Assembly: GCA_038025085.1 (NCBI GenBank)
Contig: CM076152.1
Location: forward strand, 22,776,001 to 22,840,000
Length of the DNA: 64,000 nt
Direction: 5' to 3'
Origin: Tetragonia tetragonoides
Lineage: Eukaryota; Streptophyta; Magnoliopsida; Caryophyllales; Aizoaceae
Shown here: positions 49,798-60,800 of the stretch, piece after piece
Position numbering within the stretch: position 1 is the stretch's first letter
Layout of the letters: each line of letters begins with the position of its first letter
Notes under the pieces: model-generated
Database searches by the model: none
Seen by the model: only the letters and a program-made list of their open reading frames with translations
Told to the model about the DNA's origin: nothing
Position numbers and translations under genes: made by a program

Positions 49798-50948
49798 AAA
49801 TGAGAATGTTGCTTGCATTCATTGGAGTGAGAAACTACACCAAGAATGTTTACAAGTACAAACAAGCTTCAACTCCACCTTTTGAATGCATATACGCGTT
49901 TTAAAACCTCATACGACTAGGGTGAAAGAGATTGAGTTCTTTTGTGTTGTATTTTCTGAGAAACCATCCAATAACTTTGTTTGCATTCATTTGAGTGAGA
50001 AACTACACCAAGGCTTTTTACAAGTACAAACAAGCTTCAACTCAAGCTTTTGAATGCATTTACGCGTTTTGAATGCAATTACGCGTTTTAACAGCACTTA
50101 CGACTTGGGTGAAAGAGATTGAGTTCTTTTGTGTTGTATATTAAGAGAAAGCACCCAGATGCTTTGTTTGCATTCATTTGAGTGAGAAACTTAACAAAGG
50201 ATGTTTACAAGTACAAACAAGCTTCAACTCAAGCTTTTGAATGTATTTACCCGTTTTAACAGCTCTTACGATTAGGGTGAAAGTGATTGAGGTCTTTTGT
50301 GTTGTATATCAAGAGAAAGCACCCAAATGCTTTGTTTGCATTCATTTGAGTGAGAAAATACACCAAGGATGTTTACAAGTACAAACAAGCTTTAACTCCA
50401 CCTTTTGAATGCATTTACGCGTTTTAACAGCTCTTACATCTAGGGTGAAAGAGATTGAGTTCTTTTGTGTTGTATATTAAGAGAAATCACACAAATGCTT
50501 TGTTTGCATTCATTTGAGTGAGAAACTACACCAAGGTTGTTTACAAGTACAAACAAGCTTCAACTCAAGCTTTTGAATGCATTTACGCGTTTTAAAAGCT
50601 CATATGACTAGGGTGAAAAAGCTTGAGTTCTTTTCTGTTGTATATTAAGAGAAAGCATCCAAAAGCTTTTTCGCATTCATTGGATTGAGAAACTCAATCT
50701 CTTTTGTGTTTACAAGTACAAACAAGCTTCAACTCAAGCTTAAGAGAAAGCACCCAAATGCTTTGTTTGCATTCATGTGAGTGTGAAACTACCTCAAGGA
50801 TGTTTACAACTACAATCAAGCTTGAACTCAAGCTTTTGAATGTATTTACGCGTTTTAACAGCTCTTACGACTAGGGTTAAAGAGATTGAGTTCTTTTCTG
50901 TTGTATATTAAGAGAAAGCACACAAATGCTTTATTTGCATTCATTTGA
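49798..50948 (+). repeat. 168-bp satellite, forward block F23
   Basis: About 6.8 monomers. It holds the 19-bp duplication (GAATGC at 50052 and 50071) and the pair of scars at 50690-50745 shared with 27373-27420. It ends at the TTGTG junction. Confidence 0.91.
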
Positions 50949-51102
50949 TTGTGAATACATTCAAAATTTTGAGTTGAAGCTTGTTTGTACTTGTAAACAT
51001 CCTTGGTGTAGTTTCTCACTCCAATGAATGCAAACAAAGCTTTTAGGTGCTTTCTCTGAAAATACAACACAAAAGAACTCAATCTCTTTCACCCTAGTCA
51101 TA

Positions 51103-51107
51103 AGAGC
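51103..51107. repeat. target-site duplication AGAGC, left
   Basis: AGAGC lies immediately before the LTR end TGATG. The same five bases follow CATCA at 51936, and AGAGC is native to the reverse monomer (GTAAGAGCTG), as expected of a staggered 5-bp cut. Confidence 0.95.
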
Positions 51108-51935
51108 TGATGTGAAATCAGTAACAAAACGGAAATTAACCTTTGATAGTATCACACAAAGGGATCTTGTTCAAGAATCACTCAAGAACAACTCACGAAT
51201 CACTCGTAAGGGTTTCAACCTGAATCACTCAGTTTGAGGGGTAAATACTCACGTATTCAATAATTAATCATCAAAGGACGTGTTTACAATAGCAAGCTCT
51301 CCCCTATTTATAGACAAAGAAAATCTAAAGCTATTCGGAATCCTAATCCTAGTCCGAATAGGAAACTAACTACGAAGCTGACTACAATTGTAAAATGGAC
51401 TAACTAACAGCTTTCCTAACACCTAATGGACTTCAAATACTAATAACAATCAGATTATTACTCTCCTAAACATATTCTAACTAATTAAGGGAATACTAAA
51501 CGAAATCGAACTAAACAACTGATTGCCTAGCGCCCAAGGCTCAAAACCGCTGGAACAGTTTGTCTCTGTAACTTCAATTGCCTTTCGAACTCTGCTACGT
51601 TCTGAATATGGAAAAACTCAAAGCATGGGAGTTTTAGATGTCGTTTCCATCTTTCTACAGAACTTTGAATCACCACGATCCCATGTCGTATGAGTGAGTT
51701 ATGATCAAAATACGAACCAGTGTAGAAGCTGTCAAAATTACGGGAATCCTTATAACGAATGAGATCATATAATAAGAGCTTTAATCCCGATCTTGTGTGT
51801 AAACTTCATGTAATTATCTTTATAGGAGTCAATTTAATGCATAACCACCAAAGGAACTCGATGTAAACAAGAATATATGTTCTCATGCTAGTTCCTTGGT
51901 TGTTCTGTTTACTTTGCACACTTGCTCCCGCATCA
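51108..51935 (-). mobile_element. solo LTR of an LTR retrotransposon (828 bp)
   Basis: A single unit of non-satellite DNA bounded by TGATG and CATCA, the 5-bp inverted ends starting TG and ending CA that are usual for LTRs, and flanked by the target duplication AGAGC. No internal region, primer-binding site or second LTR is present, so it is a solo LTR left by unequal recombination between the two LTRs. Minus-strand orientation is inferred from the TATA box, giving a U3 of about 0.6 kb and R-U5 of about 0.2 kb. Short open frames inside show no recognisable domain. Length and layout suit plant Ty1/copia or Ty3/gypsy; I cannot assign the family. It is the only complete transposon-insertion footprint in the window and must postdate this satellite block. 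Confidence 0.93.
51304..51313 (-). promoter_or_regulatory. TATA box of the solo LTR
   Basis: Minus-strand CTATAAATAG followed by GGGAGAGC, a typical plant TATA context, about 620 bp inside the LTR from its 5' end (51935). If active it would drive transcription leftward into the reverse satellite block. Confidence 0.7.
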
Positions 51936-51940
51936 AGAGC
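51936..51940. repeat. target-site duplication AGAGC, right
   Basis: AGAGC lies directly after CATCA, and the satellite monomer resumes with TGTTAAAACGCG. Confidence 0.95.
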
Positions 51941-52375
51941 TGTTAAAACGCGTAAATGCATTCAAGAGGTGGAGTAACAGCTTGTTTGTACTTGTAAACA
52001 TCCTTGGTGTAGTTTCTAACTCAAATGAATGCAAACAAAGCATTTGGGTGCTTTCTCTTAATATACAACACAAAAGACCTCAATCTCTTTCACCCTAGTC
52101 ATATGAGCTTTTAAAACGCGTAAATGCATTCAAAAGCTTCAGTTGAAGCCTGTTTGTACTTGTAAACATTCTTGGTGTAATTTCTCACTGAAATGAATAA
52201 AAACAAAGCTTTTGGTTGCTTTCTCTTAAAATACAACACAAAAGAACTCAATCTTTTTCACCCTAGTCATAAGAGCTTTTAAAACGCGTAAATATTCAAA
52301 AGCTTGAGTTGAAGCTTGTTTGTACTTGTAAACATCCTTGGTGTAGTTTCTCACTCAAATGAATGCATACAAAGC

Positions 52376-52757
52376 AACCAAAAACTTTGTTTGCATTCAT
52401 CTGAGTGAGAAACTTAACCAAGGATGTTTACAAGTACAAACAAGCTTCAACTCAAGCTTTTGAATGTATTTACGCGTTTTAACAGCTCTTACGACTAGGG
52501 TGAAAGAGATTGAGGTCTTTTGTGTTGTATATTAAGAGAAGGCACCCAAATGCTTTGTTTGCATTCATTTGAGTGAGAAACTACACCAAGTATGTTTACA
52601 AGTACAAACAAGCTTCAACTCAAGCGTTTGATTGCATTTACGCGTTTTAAAAGCTCATATGACTAGGGTGAAAAAGATTGTGTTCTTTTGTGTTGTATAT
52701 TAAGAAAAAGCTCGCAAATGCTTTGTTTACATTCATTTGAGTGTGAAACTACACCAA
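52376..52757 (+). repeat. 168-bp satellite, forward block F24
   Basis: About 2.3 monomers starting AACCAAAAACTTTGTTTGC. It ends GAAACTACACCAAAA, fused to ACTTTTGGTTTC. Confidence 0.9.
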
Positions 52758-52865
52758 AAACTTTTGGTTTCTTTGTATGCATTAAGAAACAAAATTAAAA
52801 CGCGTAAACATCCTTGGTTAAGTTTCTCACTCAAATGAATGCAAACAAAGCTTTTGGTTGCTTTG
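52758..52865 (-). repeat. reverse switch module, copy 5 (deleted left half)
   Basis: 52758-52800 is scrambled (CTTTTGGTTTCTTTGTATGC, then ATTAAGAAACAAAATTAAAA). From 52801 it matches 55559 (CGCGTAAACATCCTTGG) at offset 2758. It is a damaged copy of the module seen whole at 55500. Confidence 0.8.
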
Positions 52866-55499
52866 TATGCATTCATTTGAGTGAGAAACCACACCAAGGA
52901 TGTTTACAAGTACAAACAAGCTTCAAAACTGAAGCTTTTTATTGCATTTAAGCATTTTAAAACCTCATACGACTAGGGTGAAAGAGATTGAGTTCTTTTG
53001 TGTTGTAAATTAAGAGAAATCTCCCAAATGGTTTGTTTGCATTGATTTGAGTGAGAAACTACACCAAGGATGTTTACAAGTACAAACAAGTTTCAACTCA
53101 AGCTTTTGAATGCATTTACGCGTTTCAACACCTCTTACAACTAGGCGAAAAGAGATTGAGTTCTTTTGTGTTGTATATTAAGAAAAAGCTCGCAAATGCT
53201 TTGTTTACATGCATTTGAGTGTGAAACTACCCCAAGGATGTTTACAACTACAAACAAGCTTGAACTCAAGCTTTTGAATGCATTTAAGCGTTTTAAAAGC
53301 TCATACGACAAGGGTGAAAGAGATTGAGTACTTTTGTGTTGTATATTAAGAGAACGCACCCAAATGTTTTCTTCGCATTCATTTGAGTGAGAAACTACAC
53401 CAAAGATGTTTACAAGTACAAACAAGCTTAAACTCAAGCTTTTGAATACATTTACGCGTTTTAAAAGCTCATATGACTAGGGTGAAAAACATGAAGTTCT
53501 TTTGTGTTGTATATTAAGAGAAAGCACCCAAATGCTTTGTTTGCATTCATTTGAGTGAGAAACTTAACCAAGGATGTTTACAAGTACAAACAAGCTTCAA
53601 CTCAAGCTTTTGAATGCATATACGCGTTTTAAAACCTCATACGACTAGGGTGAAAGAGATTGAGTTCTTTTGTGTTGTATTTTCAGAGAAAGCACCCAAA
53701 AGCTTTGTTTGCATTCATTGGAGTGAGAAACTACACCAAGGATGTTTACAAGTACAAACAAGCTTCAACTCAAACTTTTGAATATATTTACGCGTTTTAA
53801 AAGCTCATATGACTAGGGTAAAAGAGATTGAGGTCTTTTGTGTTGTATATTAAGAGAAAGCACCCAAATGCTTTCTTTGCATTAATTTGAGTGAGAAACT
53901 ATACCAAGGATGTTTACATGTTCAAACAAGTTTCAACTCAAGCGTTTGAATGCATTTACGCGTTTTAACCGCTCTTACGACTAGGCGAAAAGAGATTGAG
54001 TTCTTTTGTGTTTTATATTAAGAAAAAGCTCGCAAATGCTTTGTTTAAATTCATTTGAGTGTGAAACTACACCAAGGATGTTTATAACTGCAAACAGGCT
54101 TCAACTCAAGCTTTTGAATGCATTTACGCGTTTTAAAAGCTCATACGAAAAGGGTGAAAGAGATTGAGTTCTTTTGGGTTGTATATTAAGAGAAATCACC
54201 CAAATGCCTTGTATGCATTCATTTGAGTGAGAAACTACACCAAGGATGTTTACAAGTACAAACAAGCTTTAACTCCACCTTTTGAATGCATTTACGCGTT
54301 TTAACAGCTCTTACATCTAGGGTGAAAGAGATTGAGTTCTTTTGTGTTGTATATTAAGAGAAAGGACCCAAATGCTTTGTTTGCATTCATTTGAGTGAGA
54401 AACTACACCGAGGATGTTTACAAGTACAAACAAGCTTCAATTCAAGCTTTTGAAAGCATTTACGCGTTTTAAAACCTCATACGACTAGGGTGAAAAAGAT
54501 TGAGTTCTTTTGTGTTGTATTTTAAGAGAAAGCAACCAAAAGCTTTTGAATGCATCTAAGCGTTTTAAAAGCTCATATGACTAGGGTGAAAAAGATTGAG
54601 GTCTTTTGTGTTGTATATTAAGAGAACGCACCCAAATGTTATGTTTGCATTCAGTTGAGTGAGAAATTACACCAAGGATGTTTACAAGTACAAACAAGCT
54701 TCAACTCAAGCTTTTGAATGCATTTACGCGTTTTAAAAGCTCATATGACTAGGGTGAAAAAGATTGAGTTCTTTTGTGTTGTATATCAATAGAAAGCACC
54801 CAAATGCTTTGTTTGCATTCATTTGAGTAAGAAACTTAACCAAGGATGTTTACAAGTACAAACAAGCTTCAACTCAAGCTTTTGAATGTATTTACGCGTT
54901 TTAACAGCTCTTACGATTAGGGTGAAAGAGATTTGAGGTATTTTGTGCTGTATATTAAGAGAAAGCACCCAAATGCTTTGTTTGCATTCATTTAAGTGAG
55001 AAACTACACCAAGGATGTTTACAAGTACAAACAAGCTTTAACTCCACCTTTTGAATGCATTTACGCGTTTTAACAGCTCTTGCATCTAGGATGAAAGAGA
55101 TTGAGTTCTTTTGTGTTGTATATTAAGAGAAAGCACCCAAATGCTTTGTTTGCATTCATTTGAAGGAGAAACTACACCAAAGATGTTTACAAGTACAAAA
55201 AAGCTTCAACTCAAGCTTTTGAAAGCATTTACGCGTTTTAAAACCTCATACGACTAGGGTGAAAGAGATTGAGGTCTTTTGTGTTGTATGTTAAGAGAAA
55301 GCAACCAAATGCTTTGTTTGCATTCATTTGAGTGAGAAACTACACCAAGGATGTTTACAAGTACACACAAGTTTTAACTCCATCTTTTGAATGCATTTAC
55401 GCGTTTTAACAGCTCTTACATCTAGGGTGAAAAAGATTGAGTTCTTTTGTGTTGTAAATTAAGAGAAAGCACCCAAATGCTTTATTTGCATTCATTTGA
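52866..55499 (+). repeat. 168-bp satellite, forward block F25
   Basis: About 15.7 monomers. Marks include an AACTGAAGCTTTTTATTGC unit (52930), a divergent dimer (53141-53437), GAAAAACATGAAGTTC (53490), TTTACATGTTCAAAC (53915) and a truncated unit CAACCAAAAGCTTTTGAATGC (54535). Confidence 0.93.
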
Positions 55500-55622
55500 T
55501 TGTTTGTACTTGTAAATTAAAAAGGTGAATGCAAACAAAATTAAGAAACTGTTTAAAACGCGTAAACATCCTTGGTTAAGTTTCTCACTCAAATGAATGC
55601 AAACAAAGCTTTTGGTTGCTTT
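55500..55622 (-). repeat. short reverse switch module, copy 6
   Basis: Complete copy: TGTTTGTACTTGTAAATT, AAAAGGTGAATGC, AAAATTAAGAAACTG, CGCGTAAACATCCTTGG, TTTTGGTTGCTTTG. It is flanked on both sides by forward satellite and nearly identical to 63438-63562. Confidence 0.88.
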
Positions 55623-57817
55623 GTATGCATTCATTTGAGTGAGAAACCACACCAAGGATGTTTACAAGTACAAACAAGCTTCAAAACTGAAGCTTTTTAT
55701 TGCATTTAAGCATTTTAAAACCTCATACGACTAGGGTGAAAGAGATTGAGTTCTTTTGTGTTGTATATTAAGAGAAATCACCCAAATGGTTTGTTTGCAT
55801 TGATTTGAGTGAGAAACTACACCAAGGATGTTTACAAGTACAAACAAGTTTCAACTCAAGCTTTTGAATGCATTTACGCGTTTTAACAGCTCTTACAACT
55901 AGGCGAAAAGAGAATGAGTTCTTTTGTGTTGTATATTAAGAAAAAGCTCGCAAATGCTTTGTTTACATTCATTTGAGTGTGAAACTACCCCAAGGATGTT
56001 TAAAACTACAAACAAGCTTGAACTCAAGCTTTTGAATGCATTTAAGCGTTTTAAAAGCTCGTACGACATGGGTGAAAGAGATTGAGTACTTTTGTGTTGT
56101 ATATTAAGAGAACGCACCCAAATGTTTTCTTCGCATTCATTTGAGTGAGAAACTACACCAAAGATGTTTACAAGTACAAACAAGCTTAAACTCAAGCTTT
56201 TGAATACATTTACGCGTTTTAAAAGCTCATATGACTAGGGTGAAAAACATGAAGTTCTTTTGTGTTGTATATTAAGAGAAAGCACCCAAATGCTTTGTTT
56301 GCATTCATTTGAGTGAGAAACTTAACCAAGGATGTTTACAAGTACAAACAAGCTTCAACTCAAGCTTTTGAATGCATATACGCGTTTTAAAACCTCATAC
56401 GACTAGGGTGAAAGAGATTGAGTTCTTTTTTGTTGTATTTTAAGAGAAAGCACCCAAAAGCTTTGTTTGCATTCATTGGAGTGAGAAACTACACCAAGGA
56501 TGTTTACAAGTACAAACAAGCTTCAACTCAAACTTTTGAATATATTTACGCGTTTTAAAAGCTCATATGACTAGGGTGAAAGAGATTGAGGTCTTTTGTG
56601 TTGTATATTAAGAGAAAGCACCCAAATGCTTTCTTTGCATTAATTTGAGTGAGAAACTATACCAAGGATGTTTACATGTTCATACAAGTTTCAACTCAAG
56701 CGTTTGAATGCATTTACGCGTTTTAACCGCTCTTACGACTAGGCGAAAAGAGATTGAGTTCTTTTGTGTTTTATATTAAGAAAAAGCTCGCAAATGCTTT
56801 GTTTAAATTCATTTGAGTGTGAAACTACACCAAGGATGTTTATAACTGCAAACAGGCTTCAACTCAAGCTTTTGAATGCATTTACGCGTTTTAAAAGCTC
56901 ATACGAAAAGGGTGAAAGAGATTGAGTTCTTTTGGGTTGTATATTAAGAGAAATCACCCAAATGCTTTGTATGCATTCATTTGAGTGAGAAACTACACCA
57001 AGGATGTTTACAAGTACAAACAAGCTTTAACTCCACCTTTTGAATGCATTTACGCGTTTTAACAGCTCTTACATCTAGGGTGAAAGAGATTGAGTTCTTT
57101 TGTGTTGTATATTAAAAGAAAGGACCCAAATGCTTTGTTTGCATTCATTTGAGGGAGAAACTACACCAAGGATGTTTGCAAGTACAAACAAGCTTTAACT
57201 CAACCTTTTGAATGCATTTACGCATTTTAACAGCTCTTACAACTAGGGTGAAAGAGATTGAGTTCTTTTGTGTTGTATATTAAGAGAAATCACCCAAATG
57301 GTTTGTTTGCATTCATTTGAGTGAGAAACTACACCGAGGATGTTTACAAGTACAAACAAGCTTCAATTCAAGCTTTTGAAAGCATTTACGCGTTTTAAAA
57401 CCTCATACGACTAGGGTGAAAAAGATTGAGTTCTTTTGTGTTGTATTTTAAGAGAAAGCAACCAAAAGCTTTTGAATGCATTTAAGCGTTTTAAAAGCTC
57501 ATATGACTAGGGTGAAAAAGATTGAGGTCTTTTGTGTTGTATATTAAGAGAACGTACCCAAATGTTATGTTTGCATTCAGTTGAGTGAGAAATTACACCA
57601 AGGATGTTTACAAGTACAAACAAGCTTTAACTCCACCTTTTGATCGCATTTACGCGTTTTAACAGCTCTTACGACTAGGGTGAAAAAGATTGAGTTCTTT
57701 TGTGTTGTATTTTTAGAGAAAGCACCCAAAAGCTTTGTTTGCATTCATTGGAGTGAGAAACTACACCAAGGATGTTTACAAGTACAAACAAGCTTCAACT
57801 CAAAATTTTGAATGTAT
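55623..57817 (+). repeat. 168-bp satellite, forward block F26
   Basis: About 13 monomers duplicating F25 at offset 2758, then 2926 after one extra monomer near 57170-57337. It shares GAAAAACATGAAGTTC and TTTACATGTTC with F25. It ends CAAAATTTTGAATGTATTCAC. Confidence 0.93.
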
Positions 57818-57823
57818 TCACAA

Positions 57824-60800
57824 TCAAATGAATGCAAATAAAGCATTTGTGTGCTTTCTCCGAAAATACAACACAAAAGAACTCAATCTCTTTCACCCTA
57901 GTCGTATGAGGTTTTAAAACGCGTATATGCATTCAAAAGCTTAACTTGAAGCTTGTTGGTACTTGTAAACATATTTGGTGTAGTTTCTCACTCAAATGAA
58001 TGCAAAGAAAACATTTGGGTGCGTTCTCTTAATATACAACACAACAGAACTCAATCTCTTTCACCCTTGTCGTATGAGCTTTTAAAACGCTTAAATGCAT
58101 TCAAAAGCTTGAGTTCAAGCTTGTTTGTAGTTGTAAACATCCTTGGGGTAGTTTCACACTCAAATGAATGTAAACAAAGCCTTTGCGAGCTTTTTCTTAA
58201 TATACAACCCAAAAGAACTCAATCTCTTTTCGCCTAGTCGTAAGAGCTGTTAAAACGCGTAAATGCATTCAAAAGCTTGAGATGAAACTTGTTTGAACAT
58301 GTAAACATCCTTGGTGTAGTTTCTCACTCAAATGAATGCAAACAAATCATTTGGGTGCTTTCTCTTAATATACAACACAGAAGACCTCAATCTCTTTCAC
58401 CCTAGTCGTATGAGGTTTTAAAACGCGTAAATGCTTTCAAAAGCTTGAGTTGAAGCATGTTTGTATTTGTAAACATCCTTGGTGTAGTTTCTTACTCAAA
58501 TTAATTCAAAGAAAGCATTTGGGTGGTTTCTTTTAATATACAACACGAAAGAACTCAATCTCTTTCACCCTAGATGTAAGAGCTGTTAAAACGCGTAAAT
58601 GCATTCAAAAGGTGGAGTTAAAGCTTGTTTGTGCTTGTAAACATACTTGGTGTAGTTTCTCACTCAAATGAATGCAAACAAAGCATTTGGGTGCTTTCTC
58701 TTAATATACTACACAAAAGACCTCAATCTCTTTCACCCTAGTCGTATGAGGTTTTAAAACGCGTAAATGCTTTCAAAAGCATGAGTTGAAGCTTGTTTGT
58801 ACTTGTAAACATCCTTGGTGTAGTTTCTCACTCCAATGAATGCAAACAATGGTTTTGGGTGCTTTCTCTGAAAATACAACACAAAAGAACTCAATCTCTT
58901 TCACCCTAGTCGTATGAGGTTTTAAAACGCGTATATGCATTCAAAAGCTTAAGTTGAAGCTTGTTGGTACTTGTAAACATCTTTGGTATAGTTTCTCACT
59001 CAAATGAATGCAAAGAAAACATTTGGGTGCGTTCTCTTAATATACAACACAAAAGAACTCAATCTCTTTCAACGTTGTCGTATGAGCTTTTAAAACGCTT
59101 AAATGCATTCAAAAGCTTGAGTTCAAGCTTGTTTGTAGTTGTAAACATCCTTGGGGTAGTTTCACACTCAAATGAATGTAAACAAAGCATTTGCGAGCAT
59201 TTTCTTAATATACAACACAAAAGAACTCAATTTTCTTTTCGCCTAGTCGTAAGAGCTGTTAAAACGGGTAAATGCATTCAAAAGTTTGAGTTGAAACTTG
59301 TTGTACTTGTAAACATCCTTGGCGTAGTTTCTCACTCAAATGAATGCAAACAAACCATTTGGGTGATTTCTCTTAATATACAACACAAAAGAACTCAATC
59401 TCTTTCACCCTAGTTGTAAGAGCTGTTAAAATGCGTAAATGCATTCAAAAGGTGGAGTTAAAGCTTGTTTGTGCTTCTAAACATCCTTGGTGTAGTTTCT
59501 CACTCAAATGAATGCAAACAAAGCATTTGGGTGCTTTCTCTTAATATACTACACAAAAGACCTCAATCTCTTTCACCCTAGTCGTATGAGGTTTTAAAAC
59601 GCGTAAATGCTTTCAAAAGCATGAGTTGAAGCTTGTTTGTACTTGTAAACATCCTTGGTGTAGTTTCTCACTCCAATGAATGCAAACAATGGTTTTGGGT
59701 GCTTTCTCTGAAAATACAACACAAAAGAACTCAATCTCTTTCACCCTAGTCGTATGAGGTTTTAAAACGCGTATATGCATTCAAAAGCTTAAGTTGAAGC
59801 TTGTTGGTACTTGTAAACATCTTTGGTATAGTTTCTCACTCAAATGAATGCAAAGAAAACATTTGGGTGCGTTCTCTTAATATACAACACAAAAGAACTC
59901 AATCTCTTTCAACGTTGTCGTATGAGATTTTAAAACGCTTAAATGCATTCAAAAGCTTGAGTTCAAGCTTGTTTGTAGTTGTAAACATCCTTGGGGTAGT
60001 TTCACACTCAAATGAATGTAAACAAAGCATTTGCGAGCATTTTCTTAATATACAACACAAAAGAACTCAATTTTCTTTTCGCCTAGTCGTAAGAGCTGTT
60101 AAAACGGGTAAATGCATTCAAAAGTTTGAGTTGAAACTTGTTGTACTTGTAAACATCCTTGGTGTAGTTTCTCACTCAAATGAATGCAAACAAACCATTT
60201 GGGTGATTTCTCCTAATATACAACACAAAAGAACTCAATCTCTTTCACCCTAGTTGTAAGAGCTGTTAAAATGCGTAAATGCATTCAAAAGGTGGAGTTA
60301 AAGCTTGTTTGTGCTTCTAAACATCCTTGGTGTAGTTTCTCACTCAAATGAATGCAAACAAAGCATTTGGGTGCTTTCTCTTCATATACAACACAAAAGA
60401 CCTCAATCTCTTTCACCCTAGTCATATGAGGTTTTAAAACGCGTAAATACATTCAAAAGCTTGAGTTGAAGCTTGTTTGTACTTGTAAACATCCTTGGTG
60501 TAGTTTCTCACTCCAATGAATGCAAACAAAGCTTTTGGGTGCTTTCTCTGAAAATACAACACAAAAGAACTCAATCTCTTTCACCCTAGTCGTAAGAGCT
60601 GTTAAAACTTGTAAATGCATTCAAAAGGTGGAGTTAAAGCTTGTTTGTACTTGTAAACATCCTTGGTGTAGTTTCTCACTCAAATGAATGCAAACAAAGC
60701 ATTTGGGTGCTTTCTCTTAATATACAACACAACCGACCTCAATCTCTTTCACCGTAGTCATATGAGCTTTTAAAACGCGTAAATGCATTCAAAAGCTTGA

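Larger units (their letters stand above)
50955..52375 (-). repeat. 168-bp satellite, reverse block R21, split by a solo LTR
   Basis: One continuous reverse block of about 590 bp once the insert at 51108-51935 is removed. The monomer is interrupted exactly inside GTCATAAGAGCTGTTAAAAC. It ends CATACAAAGCAACC, the same right edge as R1 and R2. Confidence 0.93.

Noticed and set aside
51108..51935. The unique 828-bp insert as a gene or a DNA transposon
   Set aside because: No long open frame is present. TG...CA ends, a 5-bp target duplication and an internal TATA box fit an LTR; the 5-bp inverted ends are too short for most DNA transposons of this size.
58961..60253. Two matching 150-codon open frames, and the family of 94-codon frames elsewhere, as a repeated protein gene
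   Set aside because: They start at TTG, translate ordinary satellite, and are open because 168 is divisible by three and one TAG is mutated. No domain or signal sequence is recognisable, and the copies lie in both orientations in step with the satellite.
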